Source: an uncultured Ruminococcus sp.
GTDB taxonomy: Bacteria; Bacillota; Clostridia; Lachnospirales; Lachnospiraceae
NCBI GenBank assembly: GCA_900544395.1
Contig: UQVC01000021.1
Coordinates: forward strand, 1-46,409
DNA: 46,409 nucleotides
Direction of reading: 5' to 3'
The stretch's first letter is position 1. Every line of letters begins with the position of its first letter. Shown in pieces: positions 15,513 to 24,159 of this stretch. The position numbers and the translations under genes are program-made. A model generated the notes under the pieces. It did not search any database and was not told where the DNA came from. It saw only the letters and a list, made by a program, of their open reading frames with translations.

Positions 15513-18080
15513 ATGAGAAAGAAAGCATTACGAAAAGATTTTTATATGGAAATACGAAAGAGTTTCGGAAGATTTCTCTCCATTTTTTTCATTGTTGCCA
15601 TCGGAACAGCCTTTTTTTCCGGAATCCGTTCTGCAGAGCCGGATATGAGGCTGTCAGGGGATGCATATTTTGATGAACAGCAACTGATGGACCTTCAGAT
15701 TGTGAGTCCTCTGGGACTGACAGAAGAAGATTTGCATACGATCGAGGAAATAGAGGGTGTAGACAAGACACAGCCGGTATATACAATGGATGCACTCTGT
15801 GATGTGGACGGCAGTCAGAAAGTGGTACATTTATTTTCCATACAGGATGGGATTAATGAATTGACAGTAGAAAAAGGACGCATGCCGGAACATACAGGAG
15901 AATGTGTGGTGGATGCGGATTTTCTGGCTTCCAGTGGGTATCAGATCGGGGATGAGATTACGTTTCTGACAGATGCAGGGACAGAAGTGACAGAGGAACT
16001 GACACAGAGCAGCTTTCAGATTGTGGGAAGTGTGAGCAGTCCCCAGTACATTTCGTTTTCCAGAGGGAGCAGTATGATCGGAAACGGGAGTGTGAGCGGT
16101 TTCGTGTCTGTACTTCCGGAGAGTTTTCAGATGGATGCGTATTCGGAGATTTCCATTCAGGTCGAAGGGGCAAAAGAAAAGACTGCATTTACAACGGAGT
16201 ATCAGAAACCGGTAAACGCTGTAAAAGAACAGATTGAGGCAATCCGTTTAGAGCGTGAAGAGATACGGCGGGATGAACTGTTGAAGCAGATGGATCAGAA
16301 ACAGGCAGAATTGCTGGCGCAAGTACCGCCGGAGGCGATGGCAGTCGCTGTGCCACAGATCCAACAGCAGATCGACCAGCAAAAGAACAGTCTGGAACAG
16401 GGAAAGTGGTATGTAAATGACAGGGAAGATCTGACAGAATACAGTGGTTATGGAGAAAATGCAGACCGCATGCGAGCCATAGGACAGGTATTTCCGGTGT
16501 TGTTTTTCCTGGTTGCGGCGCTGATCAGTCTGACTTCCATGACACGTATGGTAGAGGAGCAAAGAACCCAGATCGGAACTCTGAAAGCGCTTGGATACTC
16601 TAGGTTTTCCATTGCCGGAAAATATCTGGGATATGCATTTTGGGCAACTGTGGGAGGCTGTATCTTCGGGGTTCTGGCAGGAGAAAAGATCCTTCCTTAT
16701 ATTATTGTGACAGCCTATGGAATTATGTATCCTCATATGCATCATGTGGTGATCCCATATCATTTGTATTACGGAGCGCTGGCTTCTGTGACTGCTTTGC
16801 TGTGCACCATGGGAGCAACGCTGTTTTCCTGCTATAAAGAGCTAAGAGAACAGGCAGCGGAATTGATGCGTCCGCCTGCACCAAAGAAAGGAAAGCGGGT
16901 ATTTCTGGAGAAAATCCCGTCATTGTGGCGTCAGTTTAATTTTATCTGGAAGGCAACCATCCGCAATTTACTTCGGTATAAAAAACGGTTTTTTATGACC
17001 GTATTTGGAATTGGGGGCTGTATGGCACTCCTTTTGGTAGGATTTGGACTGCGAGACTCGATCTTTGCCATTGCGAACATCCAATACCATGAACTTCAGC
17101 TTTACGATGCGAATATTATTTTGAATACCGGAGCCAGCGAGCAGGAGCAGAATAATGTAGAGCAGGAATTATACTGGGATGACCGGGTAGAACGGACTGC
17201 GAAGGGATATCTGGGACAGGCAACAGTAACATCCGGGACAGAAGAACGGGATATTTATATCAATGTTCCGGAGGATCTGCATGATTTTGAGGAATTGGTA
17301 GTCTTTCGGGATCGAAAGTCCCATACTAGATATGATCTGGGATCAGAAGGTGCGATCCTGACAGAGAAGATGGCAAGACTTCTGGATGTAAGCGAAGGAG
17401 ATACGATCACTGTCTGTCAGGAAGGCAAGAAAGATGTGGAAGTCAAAGTTGGGAAGATCTGTGAAAATTATATGGGACATTATCTGTACATCGAGCCGGA
17501 GCTGTATCAGTCCTTGTACGGTGAAAGTCCAGAGTATAACAGCGTATATTTCCAGATGAAAGAAGATCAGAAGGAACAATTGGAAGATCTGGGAGAGACG
17601 GTACTGGAACGGGAAGGCGCCTTGAATATCAGTTACACCAAGTCCATTGAAGATCAGCTGGATGATATGCTGGGCAGCCTGGATATTGTCATGGGAGTGT
17701 TGGTGATCTCGGCAGGTATGCTGGCATTTGTCGTGCTGTATAATCTCAACAGCATTAACATTACAGAACGCAGGCGGGAAATGGCAACATTGAAGGTTCT
17801 CGGTTTCTATGACAATGAAGTGTCAGCCTATGTATATCGTGAAAATATGATCCTGACGGTGATCGGAGGTGTGGCAGGAATGCTTCTTGGAAATATCCTG
17901 CACCGATTCGTGATCGTAACCGTAGAGGTGGATTCTACGATGTTTGGCCGGAATATTGATACAGCCAGTTATGGATACAGCTTTTTGATCACACTTGCCT
18001 TTTCTGTACTGGTCAATCTGGTCATGTATTTTAAACTGCGAAAGATCGATATGGTGGAATCTTTAAAGAGCGTGGAATAA
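15513..18080 (+). CDS. FtsX-family ABC transporter permease (two FtsX repeats)
   Basis: 855 residues, typical for two-repeat FtsX permeases. The first membrane helix is at about 17-38 (FLSIFFIVAIGTAFF), followed by a large extracellular region to about 325 that includes a glutamine-rich, likely coiled-coil stretch (KQMDQKQAELLAQV...IQQQIDQQKNSL). Three helices follow between about 328 and 440, with the FtsX hallmark RTQIGTLKALGYS. The second repeat starts near 490 (FFMTVFGIGGCMALLLVGFGL) and ends with three helices containing RRREMATLKVLGFYD and MVESLKSVE. It is the partner of the ATPase at 14799. The substrate is unknown; with a dedicated two-component system downstream, an antimicrobial peptide or envelope-stress role is plausible. 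Confidence 0.85.
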   Translation: MRKKALRKDFYMEIRKSFGRFLSIFFIVAIGTAFFSGIRSAEPDMRLSGDAYFDEQQLMDLQIVSPLGLTEEDLHTIEEIEGVDKTQPVYTMDALCDVDGSQKVVHLFSIQDGINELTVEKGRMPEHTGECVVDADFLASSGYQIGDEITFLTDAGTEVTEELTQSSFQIVGSVSSPQYISFSRGSSMIGNGSVSGFVSVLPESFQMDAYSEISIQVEGAKEKTAFTTEYQKPVNAVKEQIEAIRLEREEIRRDELLKQMDQKQAELLAQVPPEAMAVAVPQIQQQIDQQKNSLEQGKWYVNDREDLTEYSGYGENADRMRAIGQVFPVLFFLVAALISLTSMTRMVEEQRTQIGTLKALGYSRFSIAGKYLGYAFWATVGGCIFGVLAGEKILPYIIVTAYGIMYPHMHHVVIPYHLYYGALASVTALLCTMGATLFSCYKELREQAAELMRPPAPKKGKRVFLEKIPSLWRQFNFIWKATIRNLLRYKKRFFMTVFGIGGCMALLLVGFGLRDSIFAIANIQYHELQLYDANIILNTGASEQEQNNVEQELYWDDRVERTAKGYLGQATVTSGTEERDIYINVPEDLHDFEELVVFRDRKSHTRYDLGSEGAILTEKMARLLDVSEGDTITVCQEGKKDVEVKVGKICENYMGHYLYIEPELYQSLYGESPEYNSVYFQMKEDQKEQLEDLGETVLEREGALNISYTKSIEDQLDDMLGSLDIVMGVLVISAGMLAFVVLYNLNSINITERRREMATLKVLGFYDNEVSAYVYRENMILTVIGGVAGMLLGNILHRFVIVTVEVDSTMFGRNIDTASYGYSFLITLAFSVLVNLVMYFKLRKIDMVESLKSVE

Positions 18081-18151
18081 TTGAAAAATTTCACAATACG
18101 GACATAAATCTTTGTTATGATGAAGCAAAGGAAAAGTAGGAGTGAGAAAAG

Positions 18152-18832
18152 ATGGAGAAGACAAAAATTCTGGTAGTAGATGATGAAAGCAGGATGAGAA
18201 AGCTGGTAAAAGACTTTCTTGTACGGCAAGGATATACAGTTCTGGAAGCAGCAGATGGTGTGGAGGCTATGGATTTTTTTTATGAAGATAAAGAAATCGG
18301 TCTGATCATTTTAGATGTGATGATGCCCCGGATGGATGGATGGCAGGTGTGCCGGGAAGTTCGGATGCATTCCAAAGTGCCGATCATTATGCTGACTGCA
18401 CGTTCGGAAGAGCGGGATGAACTGCAGGGATTTGAACTGGGGATCGATGAGTATATTTCCAAGCCGTTCAGCCCGAAGATCCTGGTAGCAAGAGTGGAGG
18501 CCATTCTGCGCAGAACCCAGGGAAGCAGCCAGACGGAAGAGCTGGAAGCAGGCGGGATTACAGTGGACAAGACAGCGCATACGGTTTCCATTGACGGAGA
18601 GTTTGTGGATCTGAGTTTTAAAGAATTTGAGCTGCTGACCTATTTTATGGAGAATCAGGGAATCGCACTGTCCCGGGAAAAGATTTTGAATAATGTGTGG
18701 AATTATGATTATTTTGGAGATGCCAGAACGATCGATACCCATGTCAAAAAGCTTCGGAGCAAGCTGGGAGAGAAAGGCGAATATATCAAGACCATCTGGG
18801 GCATGGGATATAAATTTGAGGTAGAGCAATGA
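18152..18832 (+). CDS. OmpR-family response regulator
   Basis: 226 residues. Receiver domain at about 1-120, with acidic pair DD (10-11), phosphoacceptor Asp55 in ILDVMMPRMDGW, conserved Thr in MLTARS and Lys in YISKPFSP. The winged-helix DNA-binding domain occupies about 128-226 (LSFKEFELLTYFMENQG, ILNNVWNYDYFGDARTIDTHVKKLRSKLG, IKTIWGMGYKF). It overlaps the kinase start by 4 bases (ATGA). It lies 71 bases after the permease, where an extended -10 (TGTTATGAT, 18113-18121) may provide separate transcription. It likely regulates the upstream ABC genes. AAGTAGGAG precedes the start. Confidence 0.9.
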   Translation: MEKTKILVVDDESRMRKLVKDFLVRQGYTVLEAADGVEAMDFFYEDKEIGLIILDVMMPRMDGWQVCREVRMHSKVPIIMLTARSEERDELQGFELGIDEYISKPFSPKILVARVEAILRRTQGSSQTEELEAGGITVDKTAHTVSIDGEFVDLSFKEFELLTYFMENQGIALSREKILNNVWNYDYFGDARTIDTHVKKLRSKLGEKGEYIKTIWGMGYKFEVEQ

Positions 18833-20316
18833 AACATTCGATCAAGCGTCAGATGACCATCGTATTCAGCGGTCTGATCATTTTTATCCTGGTCATGACA
18901 GTTGCGGTATATTCTAAATTTCTGCAGGAATATTATCTGCTCCATAAACAGCAGGATCTGATGGAAGTCCATGACACGGTAGGATTTGCCATGGAAAAAG
19001 GAAGGCTGACAGAAGAAGACCGGGTATGGAAAGAGATGGAGCGGACCAATATTTCCATGTTGGTTCTGGATCGGGAGCAGGTGATTTTCGCTCCCCGTGG
19101 AGACAAAGAACAGCTCATCAGTCAGCTTCGCGGATATCTGTTCAATCAGAATCAGGAATATGGGGAGATTTTGGAGAAAGGCGACGGATATGAGATCCGA
19201 AAGACCCGGGATATGGCAGTGGGGATGGATTATCTGGAAATGTGGGGTACGTATCCCAATGGTTCGACCTTTCTTCTGCGAAGTCCGCTGGACAGCATTT
19301 GGGAGAGCAGTGCGCTGGCGAACAAGCTGTTGATCTACATTGGGATCGCCGCCCTGGTTCTTGGGGGGATGCTGGTGTCTTTGTTTGCCAGAAAGATCAC
19401 AGAGCCGATCACAGAGCTTTCTACCTTGTCCCGGCGGATGTCGGAGTTGGATTTTGATGCGCGATACACCAGGGGCGGAGAAGATGAGATCGGTATCCTG
19501 GGAAATAATTTTAATCTCATGTCTGAGCGTCTGGAAAAGACAATCTCGGAATTAAAGCAGGCAAATAACGAATTGCTGAAGGATATTGAGCAAAAAGAAA
19601 AGATGGAAGATATGCGCAATGAGTTTTTGGGGAATGTTTCCCATGAACTCAAGACACCGCTGGCATTGATCCAGGGGTATGCAGAAGGTCTGAAAGAAGG
19701 AATCAGCGACGATCCGGAGAGCAGGGAGTTCTATTGTGATGTAATCATGGATGAGGCATCCAAGATGAACCGGATGGTGAAAAATCTTCTGACATTGAAT
19801 CAGTTGGAATTTGGAAATGAGAAAGTAGAATTTGAACGATTTGATGTGTCGGGATTAGTCCAGGGTGTGATTCAAAGCTGTGAGATCCTGATTCAGCAGG
19901 CAAATGCGAAAGTAGAATTTATCGGAGAGAGTCCGGTTTATGCCTGGGCAGATGAGTTTAAGACGGAGCAGGTGATCCGCAATTATCTGACAAATGCAAT
20001 CCACCATGTAGATCATGAGAGAAGGATTGAAGTGAAGGTGATTTCAAGAGGGGATAAAGTGCGGGTGTCCGTGTTCAACAGTGGAAAGCCAATTCCACGG
20101 GAGGATCTTGACAAATTGTGGGACAAGTTTTACAAAGTGGATAAAGCGCATACAAGAGAGTATGGAGGAAATGGAATCGGGCTTTCCATTGTGAAAGCGA
20201 TCATGGAATCTTTCCATCAGAAATACGGAGTCAGAAACTTTGACAATGGGGTGGAATTCTGGTTTGAACTGGACGGGAAATGCGCTTTACAGGAAGAAAA
20301 AAATGCGGTAAAATAA
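18829..20316 (+). CDS. HAMP-containing sensor histidine kinase
   Basis: 495 residues. Membrane helix 1 at about 9-29 (MTIVFSGLIIFILVMTVAVY), an extracellular sensor of about 135 residues, helix 2 at about 166-187 (LLIYIGIAALVLGGMLVSLF), and a HAMP domain from about 188 (ITEPITELSTLSRRM). The dimerisation/phosphoacceptor helix carries GNVSHELKTPLALIQGY with His272. The ATPase domain has N box NYLTNAIHHV, then VFNSGKPIPREDLDKLWDKFY and GNGIGLSIVKAIM. It phosphorylates the response regulator it overlaps. The sensor part has no recognised fold. A strong terminator (20329-20378) follows 12 bases after its stop and ends the module. Confidence 0.9.
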   Translation: MKHSIKRQMTIVFSGLIIFILVMTVAVYSKFLQEYYLLHKQQDLMEVHDTVGFAMEKGRLTEEDRVWKEMERTNISMLVLDREQVIFAPRGDKEQLISQLRGYLFNQNQEYGEILEKGDGYEIRKTRDMAVGMDYLEMWGTYPNGSTFLLRSPLDSIWESSALANKLLIYIGIAALVLGGMLVSLFARKITEPITELSTLSRRMSELDFDARYTRGGEDEIGILGNNFNLMSERLEKTISELKQANNELLKDIEQKEKMEDMRNEFLGNVSHELKTPLALIQGYAEGLKEGISDDPESREFYCDVIMDEASKMNRMVKNLLTLNQLEFGNEKVEFERFDVSGLVQGVIQSCEILIQQANAKVEFIGESPVYAWADEFKTEQVIRNYLTNAIHHVDHERRIEVKVISRGDKVRVSVFNSGKPIPREDLDKLWDKFYKVDKAHTREYGGNGIGLSIVKAIMESFHQKYGVRNFDNGVEFWFELDGKCALQEEKNAVK

Positions 20317-20328
20317 TCTGCAAATGCA

Positions 20329-20378
20329 GGCATACAACATGCCGCCTGGAGACAGGAGGTGTTTTGTATGCCTTTTTT
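20329..20378 (+). terminator. Long hairpin terminator between the kinase gene and hisH
   Basis: GGCATACAA (20329-20337) pairs with TTGTATGCC (20364-20372), with an inner CCTG-GAGA-CAGG helix, followed by six T. Only 32 bases separate it from hisH, so readthrough or an internal promoter must feed that gene. Confidence 0.75.
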
Positions 20379-20410
20379 ACAGGAATGTTTGGGCGAAAGG
20401 AGTATGAGAA

Positions 20411-21016
20411 ATGACAGCAATTATCGATTATGGAGCAGGCAATATCCGGAGTGTGGAAAAAGCACTGCTCGCCCTTGGAGAACCGGTTGTGGTGACAGAC
20501 GACAGAGATACGATTTTACATGCCGAAAAAATTATACTTCCGGGTGTCGGAGCCTTTGGAGATGCGATGACGCAGCTTGAACAGACCGGTCTGGACGAGG
20601 TGATCCGGGAGGCGGTCAGACGGCAGATCCCATTTTTGGGGATCTGTCTCGGACTTCAACTGTTATTTGAAACAAGCGAAGAGGCGCCGGGAGTGAAAGG
20701 GCTGGGGATTTTGAAGGGAACCATTCGGCGGATTCCTTCTCAACAAGGTCTGAAGATCCCTCATATGGGATGGAATTCTCTGCATTTTCCTCAAAAGGGA
20801 AAACTGTTTGCTGGGCTGGATGAGGGTGACTATGTATATTTTGTCCATTCCTATTATCTGGAGGCAGCCGATCATTCGATTGTCAAAGCGACTGCAGAAT
20901 ATGGTGTTTCGATTCATGCGGCTGTGGAAGAAGGAACTGTATTTGCCTGCCAGTTTCATCCGGAAAAGAGCGGAGAGACTGGCTTGAAGATTTTGAAAAA
21001 TTTTGTAGAGCTGTAA
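20411..21016 (+). CDS. hisH: Imidazole glycerol phosphate synthase, glutamine amidotransferase subunit
   Basis: 201 residues, normal length. Class I glutaminase that supplies ammonia to HisF in step five of histidine synthesis. The start is IIDYGAGNIRSVEKAL, the oxyanion region PGVGAFGDAM, the nucleophile Cys in FLGICLGLQLLFE (about residue 78), and the His/Glu of the triad in CQFHPEKSGETG. A product-like HMGWN motif is also present. AAAGGAG lies upstream of ATG 20411. hisF follows 11 bases after the stop; the two subunits form a heterodimer with an ammonia tunnel. The other histidine genes are not in this window. Confidence 0.95.
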   Translation: MTAIIDYGAGNIRSVEKALLALGEPVVVTDDRDTILHAEKIILPGVGAFGDAMTQLEQTGLDEVIREAVRRQIPFLGICLGLQLLFETSEEAPGVKGLGILKGTIRRIPSQQGLKIPHMGWNSLHFPQKGKLFAGLDEGDYVYFVHSYYLEAADHSIVKATAEYGVSIHAAVEEGTVFACQFHPEKSGETGLKILKNFVEL

Positions 21017-21027
21017 GGAGGGGGACG

Positions 21028-21789
21028 ATGTTTACAAAAAGGATCATTCCATGCCTGGATGTGAAAAACGGGCGTGTAGTCAAGGGCGTGAACTTTGTAG
21101 ATCTGAAAGATGCGGGAGATCCGGTGGAGATTGCGAAAGCGTATGATGCGGCCGGTGCGGATGAACTGGTTTTTCTGGATATTACAGCTTCTTCGGATGG
21201 CAGAGGAACGGTCATCGAGATGGTGCGGGAAGTGGCAAAATGTGTCTTTATTCCGTTTACAGTAGGAGGCGGGATCCGCACAGTAGAGGACTTTAAGGCA
21301 TTGCTTCGGGAAGGGGCAGACAAGATTTCCATCAATTCTTCTGCCATTGACAATCCACAGCTCATCCGTGAGGCAGCAGAGAAGTTTGGCAGCCAGTGTG
21401 TGGTTGTGGCGATCGATGCCAGAAAGAGAGAAGATGGAAGCGGATGGAATATCTATAAACATGGAGGACGAGTGGATGTCGGGCTCGATGCCATAGAATG
21501 GGCAAAACAGGCAGAACATCTTGGAGCAGGGGAAATTCTTCTGACCAGCATGGACTGCGACGGAACGAAGGCGGGATATGATCTGGAATTGACAAAAGCG
21601 ATTTCCGAGAGTGTCGCCATTCCAGTAATCGCATCCGGCGGTGCAGGAACGGTGGAGCACTTTAAAGAAGCTCTGACAGAAGGGGGAGCGGACGCAGCGC
21701 TGGCAGCGTCTTTATTTCACTACAAAGAACTGGAGATCCGACAGGTCAAAGAATATTTGCGGGAACAGGGAGTTTCTGTGAGATTATAG
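21028..21789 (+). CDS. hisF: Imidazole glycerol phosphate synthase, cyclase subunit
   Basis: 253 residues, a (beta/alpha)8 barrel of normal length. It converts PRFAR plus ammonia to imidazole glycerol phosphate and AICAR. The catalytic Asp residues are in IIPCLDVKNGRVVKG (Asp11) and VVVAIDARK (about Asp130). Phosphate-binding loops are TVGGGIRTVEDF and IASGGAGTVEHF. An AGGAGGGGG ribosome binding site lies just before ATG 21028. It is cotranscribed with hisH, and ung follows after 26 bases. Confidence 0.95.
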   Translation: MFTKRIIPCLDVKNGRVVKGVNFVDLKDAGDPVEIAKAYDAAGADELVFLDITASSDGRGTVIEMVREVAKCVFIPFTVGGGIRTVEDFKALLREGADKISINSSAIDNPQLIREAAEKFGSQCVVVAIDARKREDGSGWNIYKHGGRVDVGLDAIEWAKQAEHLGAGEILLTSMDCDGTKAGYDLELTKAISESVAIPVIASGGAGTVEHFKEALTEGGADAALAASLFHYKELEIRQVKEYLREQGVSVRL

Positions 21790-21815
21790 AATAAAAGCGA
21801 AAGGTAGGATACATC

Positions 21816-22484
21816 ATGGCAGGAATCAGTGGAGACTGGTATGAAGCATTAAAAGGAGAATTTAAGAAGCCGTATTACAAGACATTATTTCAGACAGTGA
21901 ATGAGGAATATCGGACCAGGCAGATTTTTCCTCCGGCGAATGATATTTTCAATGCGTTTCATCTGACGCCTTTGAAAGAGGTAAAGGTTGTGATCTTAGG
22001 ACAGGATCCGTACCACAATTTTAATCAGGCTCACGGACTTTGCTTTTCTGTGCAAAAAGGGGTACAGGTGCCGCCGTCACTGGTGAATATTTATCAGGAA
22101 CTGCACGATGATCTGGGATGTACGATCCCGGATCACGGGTGTCTGACCAAGTGGGCCAAGCAGGGGATCCTGATGCTCAATACGGTGCTGACGGTGCGGG
22201 CGCATCAGGCAAATTCTCACAGAGGAATTGGCTGGGAAGAGTTTACGGATGCAGCCATCCGGGCAGTCAATGACCAGGATCGGCCGATCGTGTTTATCTT
22301 ATGGGGAGCGCCGGCGCAGCGTAAAAAGCGGATGCTGAATAATCCAAAGCATCTGATCTTGGAAGCTCCCCATCCAAGCCCGTTGTCTGCATACCGTGGA
22401 TTTTTCGGAAGCAGGCCGTTTAGCCAGACCAATCATTTTCTGGAAGAACATGGTGTGGAGCCGATTGACTGGCAGATTGAGTAG
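21816..22484 (+). CDS. ung: Uracil-DNA glycosylase, family 1
   Basis: 222 residues, normal size. It removes uracil from DNA to start base-excision repair. The water-activating loop is VVILGQDPYHNFNQAHGLCFSV (key residues Asp and His within GQDPYH), the uracil-binding Asn lies in GILMLNTVLTVR, and the Leu-intercalation loop is HPSPLSAYRGFFG. The tail is SQTNHFLEEHGVEPIDW. It follows hisF by 26 bases with AAAGGTAGGA as ribosome binding site and is convergent with the ArsR-type gene 5 bases away. Confidence 0.95.
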   Translation: MAGISGDWYEALKGEFKKPYYKTLFQTVNEEYRTRQIFPPANDIFNAFHLTPLKEVKVVILGQDPYHNFNQAHGLCFSVQKGVQVPPSLVNIYQELHDDLGCTIPDHGCLTKWAKQGILMLNTVLTVRAHQANSHRGIGWEEFTDAAIRAVNDQDRPIVFILWGAPAQRKKRMLNNPKHLILEAPHPSPLSAYRGFFGSRPFSQTNHFLEEHGVEPIDWQIE

Positions 22485-22489
22485 GACTG

Positions 22490-23285
22490 TCAGGAATCCA
22501 GATACTGGAGAAGCTGGTTGACTGTATGTTCTACCATATCTGACTGGTAGAAATAGTACAGCTTGTTATTGCGGACTTCATGGCATACAAAACCATTCAG
22601 ATACAGCTGATTCATATGATGTGAGATTGTCGCAGTTGTTAAAGAGAGCCTTTTTGCCAGATCACTCTGGTAAGTGGGCTCTTTTTTTAAAATGGCAAGA
22701 ATTGCCAGTTTGGTAGGATCAGAGAGCATTTTCAGATGTTCGCTGATCTGATCTGGTGTAAAGTCTTCTGGAAGAAAAAAGTCAATCGCACAGAACAGAA
22801 TACCCAGACGGAGAATATTGGAACAGTGTGTTTCAGCAGCAAAAGAAATATAAAAATCAGCCGTGTTACAAAAGGAAAGACAAGGAAGGAGGCAGGTGTC
22901 CGGTGGGAGTTTCGTCAAGATGAAGGATGGAAGCGGTCCATTTTGCGCCGTGATCATCTTCAAAATGCCTGCAGATATCATCAAACGGGACGCCATGTTC
23001 CATGACATCATAGTAGATGTAAAAGAAATCACGAATGAAAAAAGTAGGAACATTGCCCTCATCTGGCGGTGAAAGCTGTGTATAAAGTGGATTAGCAAGA
23101 TTCGGTGTGAGCGATTCGGAAGCTTCCATCATTTCCAGTAAGGGCTGAAAAAGTTCTGTGATCAGTTCTTTTTCCGGGCGCTTTGCAAGAATGCCATTAC
23201 GCATCGTGAGGCAGTCATGTTCTAAAAGTTTCCGTGTTAAAATTCCAAATGCTTCTGTATATAAATCAGGTGTCAGTTTTTTCAT
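22490..23285 (-). pseudogene. ArsR-type winged-helix regulator with extra N-terminal domain, frameshifted
   Basis: Two minus-strand frames make up one protein. From ATG 23285 (GAAAGGAA upstream) the first frame gives MKKLTPDLYTEAFGI through FFIRDFFYIYYDVMEHGVP and HLDETPTGHLPPSLSF, stopping at 22866. The next frame, recognisable from about 22885 on, gives FCNTADFYISFAAETH, then the HTH domain KMLSDPTKLAILAILKKEP...TTATISHHMNQLYLNG and stops at 22490. The join lies around 22866-22890 near a CCTTTT tract and needs a one-base shift. The rebuilt protein would be about 264 residues. The HTH part is clearly ArsR-like; the N-terminal domain is of unknown function. It is divergent from the ABC genes at 23428, which it probably represses. 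It could be a real loss of function or a sequence error. Confidence 0.7.
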
Positions 23286-23344
23286 GATTCAAAGTATTCC
23301 TTTCTAATCTAAATATTCTTATTTGAGTTTCGAGATTTATTGCA

Positions 23345-23366
23345 ATCTTAAGAAAAACTTAAAGAT
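23345..23366. promoter_or_regulatory. Imperfect inverted repeat, candidate ArsR operator
   Basis: ATCTTAAG and CTTAAAGAT flank five A between the divergent ArsR-type gene and the ABC operon, and upstream of a TATAAT at 23397-23402 that may serve the ABC genes. Confidence 0.3.
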
Positions 23367-23427
23367 TTACCAAGAAGAAAATTTTAAAATGGTTGATATA
23401 ATAAAATGCATTGGGAGGAGGTTTGGC

Positions 23428-24159
23428 GTGAAAAAGGTAATTGAAGTAAAGGATCTATATAAATTATATAAGCTGGGAGATTCTGCGGTGAGAGCGCTCA
23501 ATGGGGTCAGCCTGGAGATTTACGAAGGCGAGTTCTGTGCCATTGTAGGAACATCCGGATCGGGAAAGTCTACCATGCTGAATATGCTGGCAGGTCTGGA
23601 AAAGCCTACCAAAGGCGAGGTAATCATAGATGGACAGCATATTGAGAATTTAAAAGAAGATCAGCTTGTAAAATTCAGGCGTGAAAAAGTCGGGTTTATC
23701 TTTCAGTCTTTCCAGTTGTTGGGAAGTATGAATGCATTGGAGAATGTGGCGCTTCCCTTAAGTTTCCGGGGAGTTCCAAGAGCGGAACGGTTAAAGCGGG
23801 CAGACCAGATGCTGGATCTGGTAAAATTAAAAAAACATAAAAAACATCTGCCGAATCAGATGTCCGGAGGACAACAGCAAAGAGTCGGTGTGGCAAGGGC
23901 GCTGGTGGTGGATCCCAAGATCATTTTTGCGGATGAACCAACCGGAAATCTGGATTCCCGTACGTCACGGGAAGTGATGGCGCTGATGCAGCAGGTTGTA
24001 CGGAAGCAGAAAAAAACGCTGGTCATGGTCACACATGATGATCATCTGGCGGGATATGCGGACCGCATTTTTCATATCATAGACGGTAAGATCGTTAAAG
24101 TGGAAGAAAATCGAAAAAAAGCAGAGGAACATGCAGAGCAGGGAGGAAACGAACAATGA
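23428..24159 (+). CDS. ABC transporter ATP-binding protein (MacB/LolD type)
   Basis: 243 residues from GTG 23428, which has GGGAGGAGG 6 bases upstream; longer in-frame starts lie in promoter DNA. Walker A is GTSGSGKST, the Q-loop is FIFQSFQLLGSMNALENV, the signature is MSGGQQQRVGVARAL, Walker B is IIFADEPTGNLD, and the switch is MVTHD. The EPTGNLDSRTS wording is typical of ATPases of FtsX/MacB-type transporters. The C-terminus is a charged tail rich in K and E. Its TGA overlaps the next ATG. It forms a three-gene operon with the extracellular protein at 24156 and the MacB permease at 25627, next to the frameshifted ArsR-type regulator. Confidence 0.85.
   Translation: MKKVIEVKDLYKLYKLGDSAVRALNGVSLEIYEGEFCAIVGTSGSGKSTMLNMLAGLEKPTKGEVIIDGQHIENLKEDQLVKFRREKVGFIFQSFQLLGSMNALENVALPLSFRGVPRAERLKRADQMLDLVKLKKHKKHLPNQMSGGQQQRVGVARALVVDPKIIFADEPTGNLDSRTSREVMALMQQVVRKQKKTLVMVTHDDHLAGYADRIFHIIDGKIVKVEENRKKAEEHAEQGGNEQ

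Noticed and set aside
20359..20580. Short frame starting in the terminator before hisH
   Set aside because: It runs mostly inside hisH in another frame; the GGAGGTG before it is part of the hairpin.
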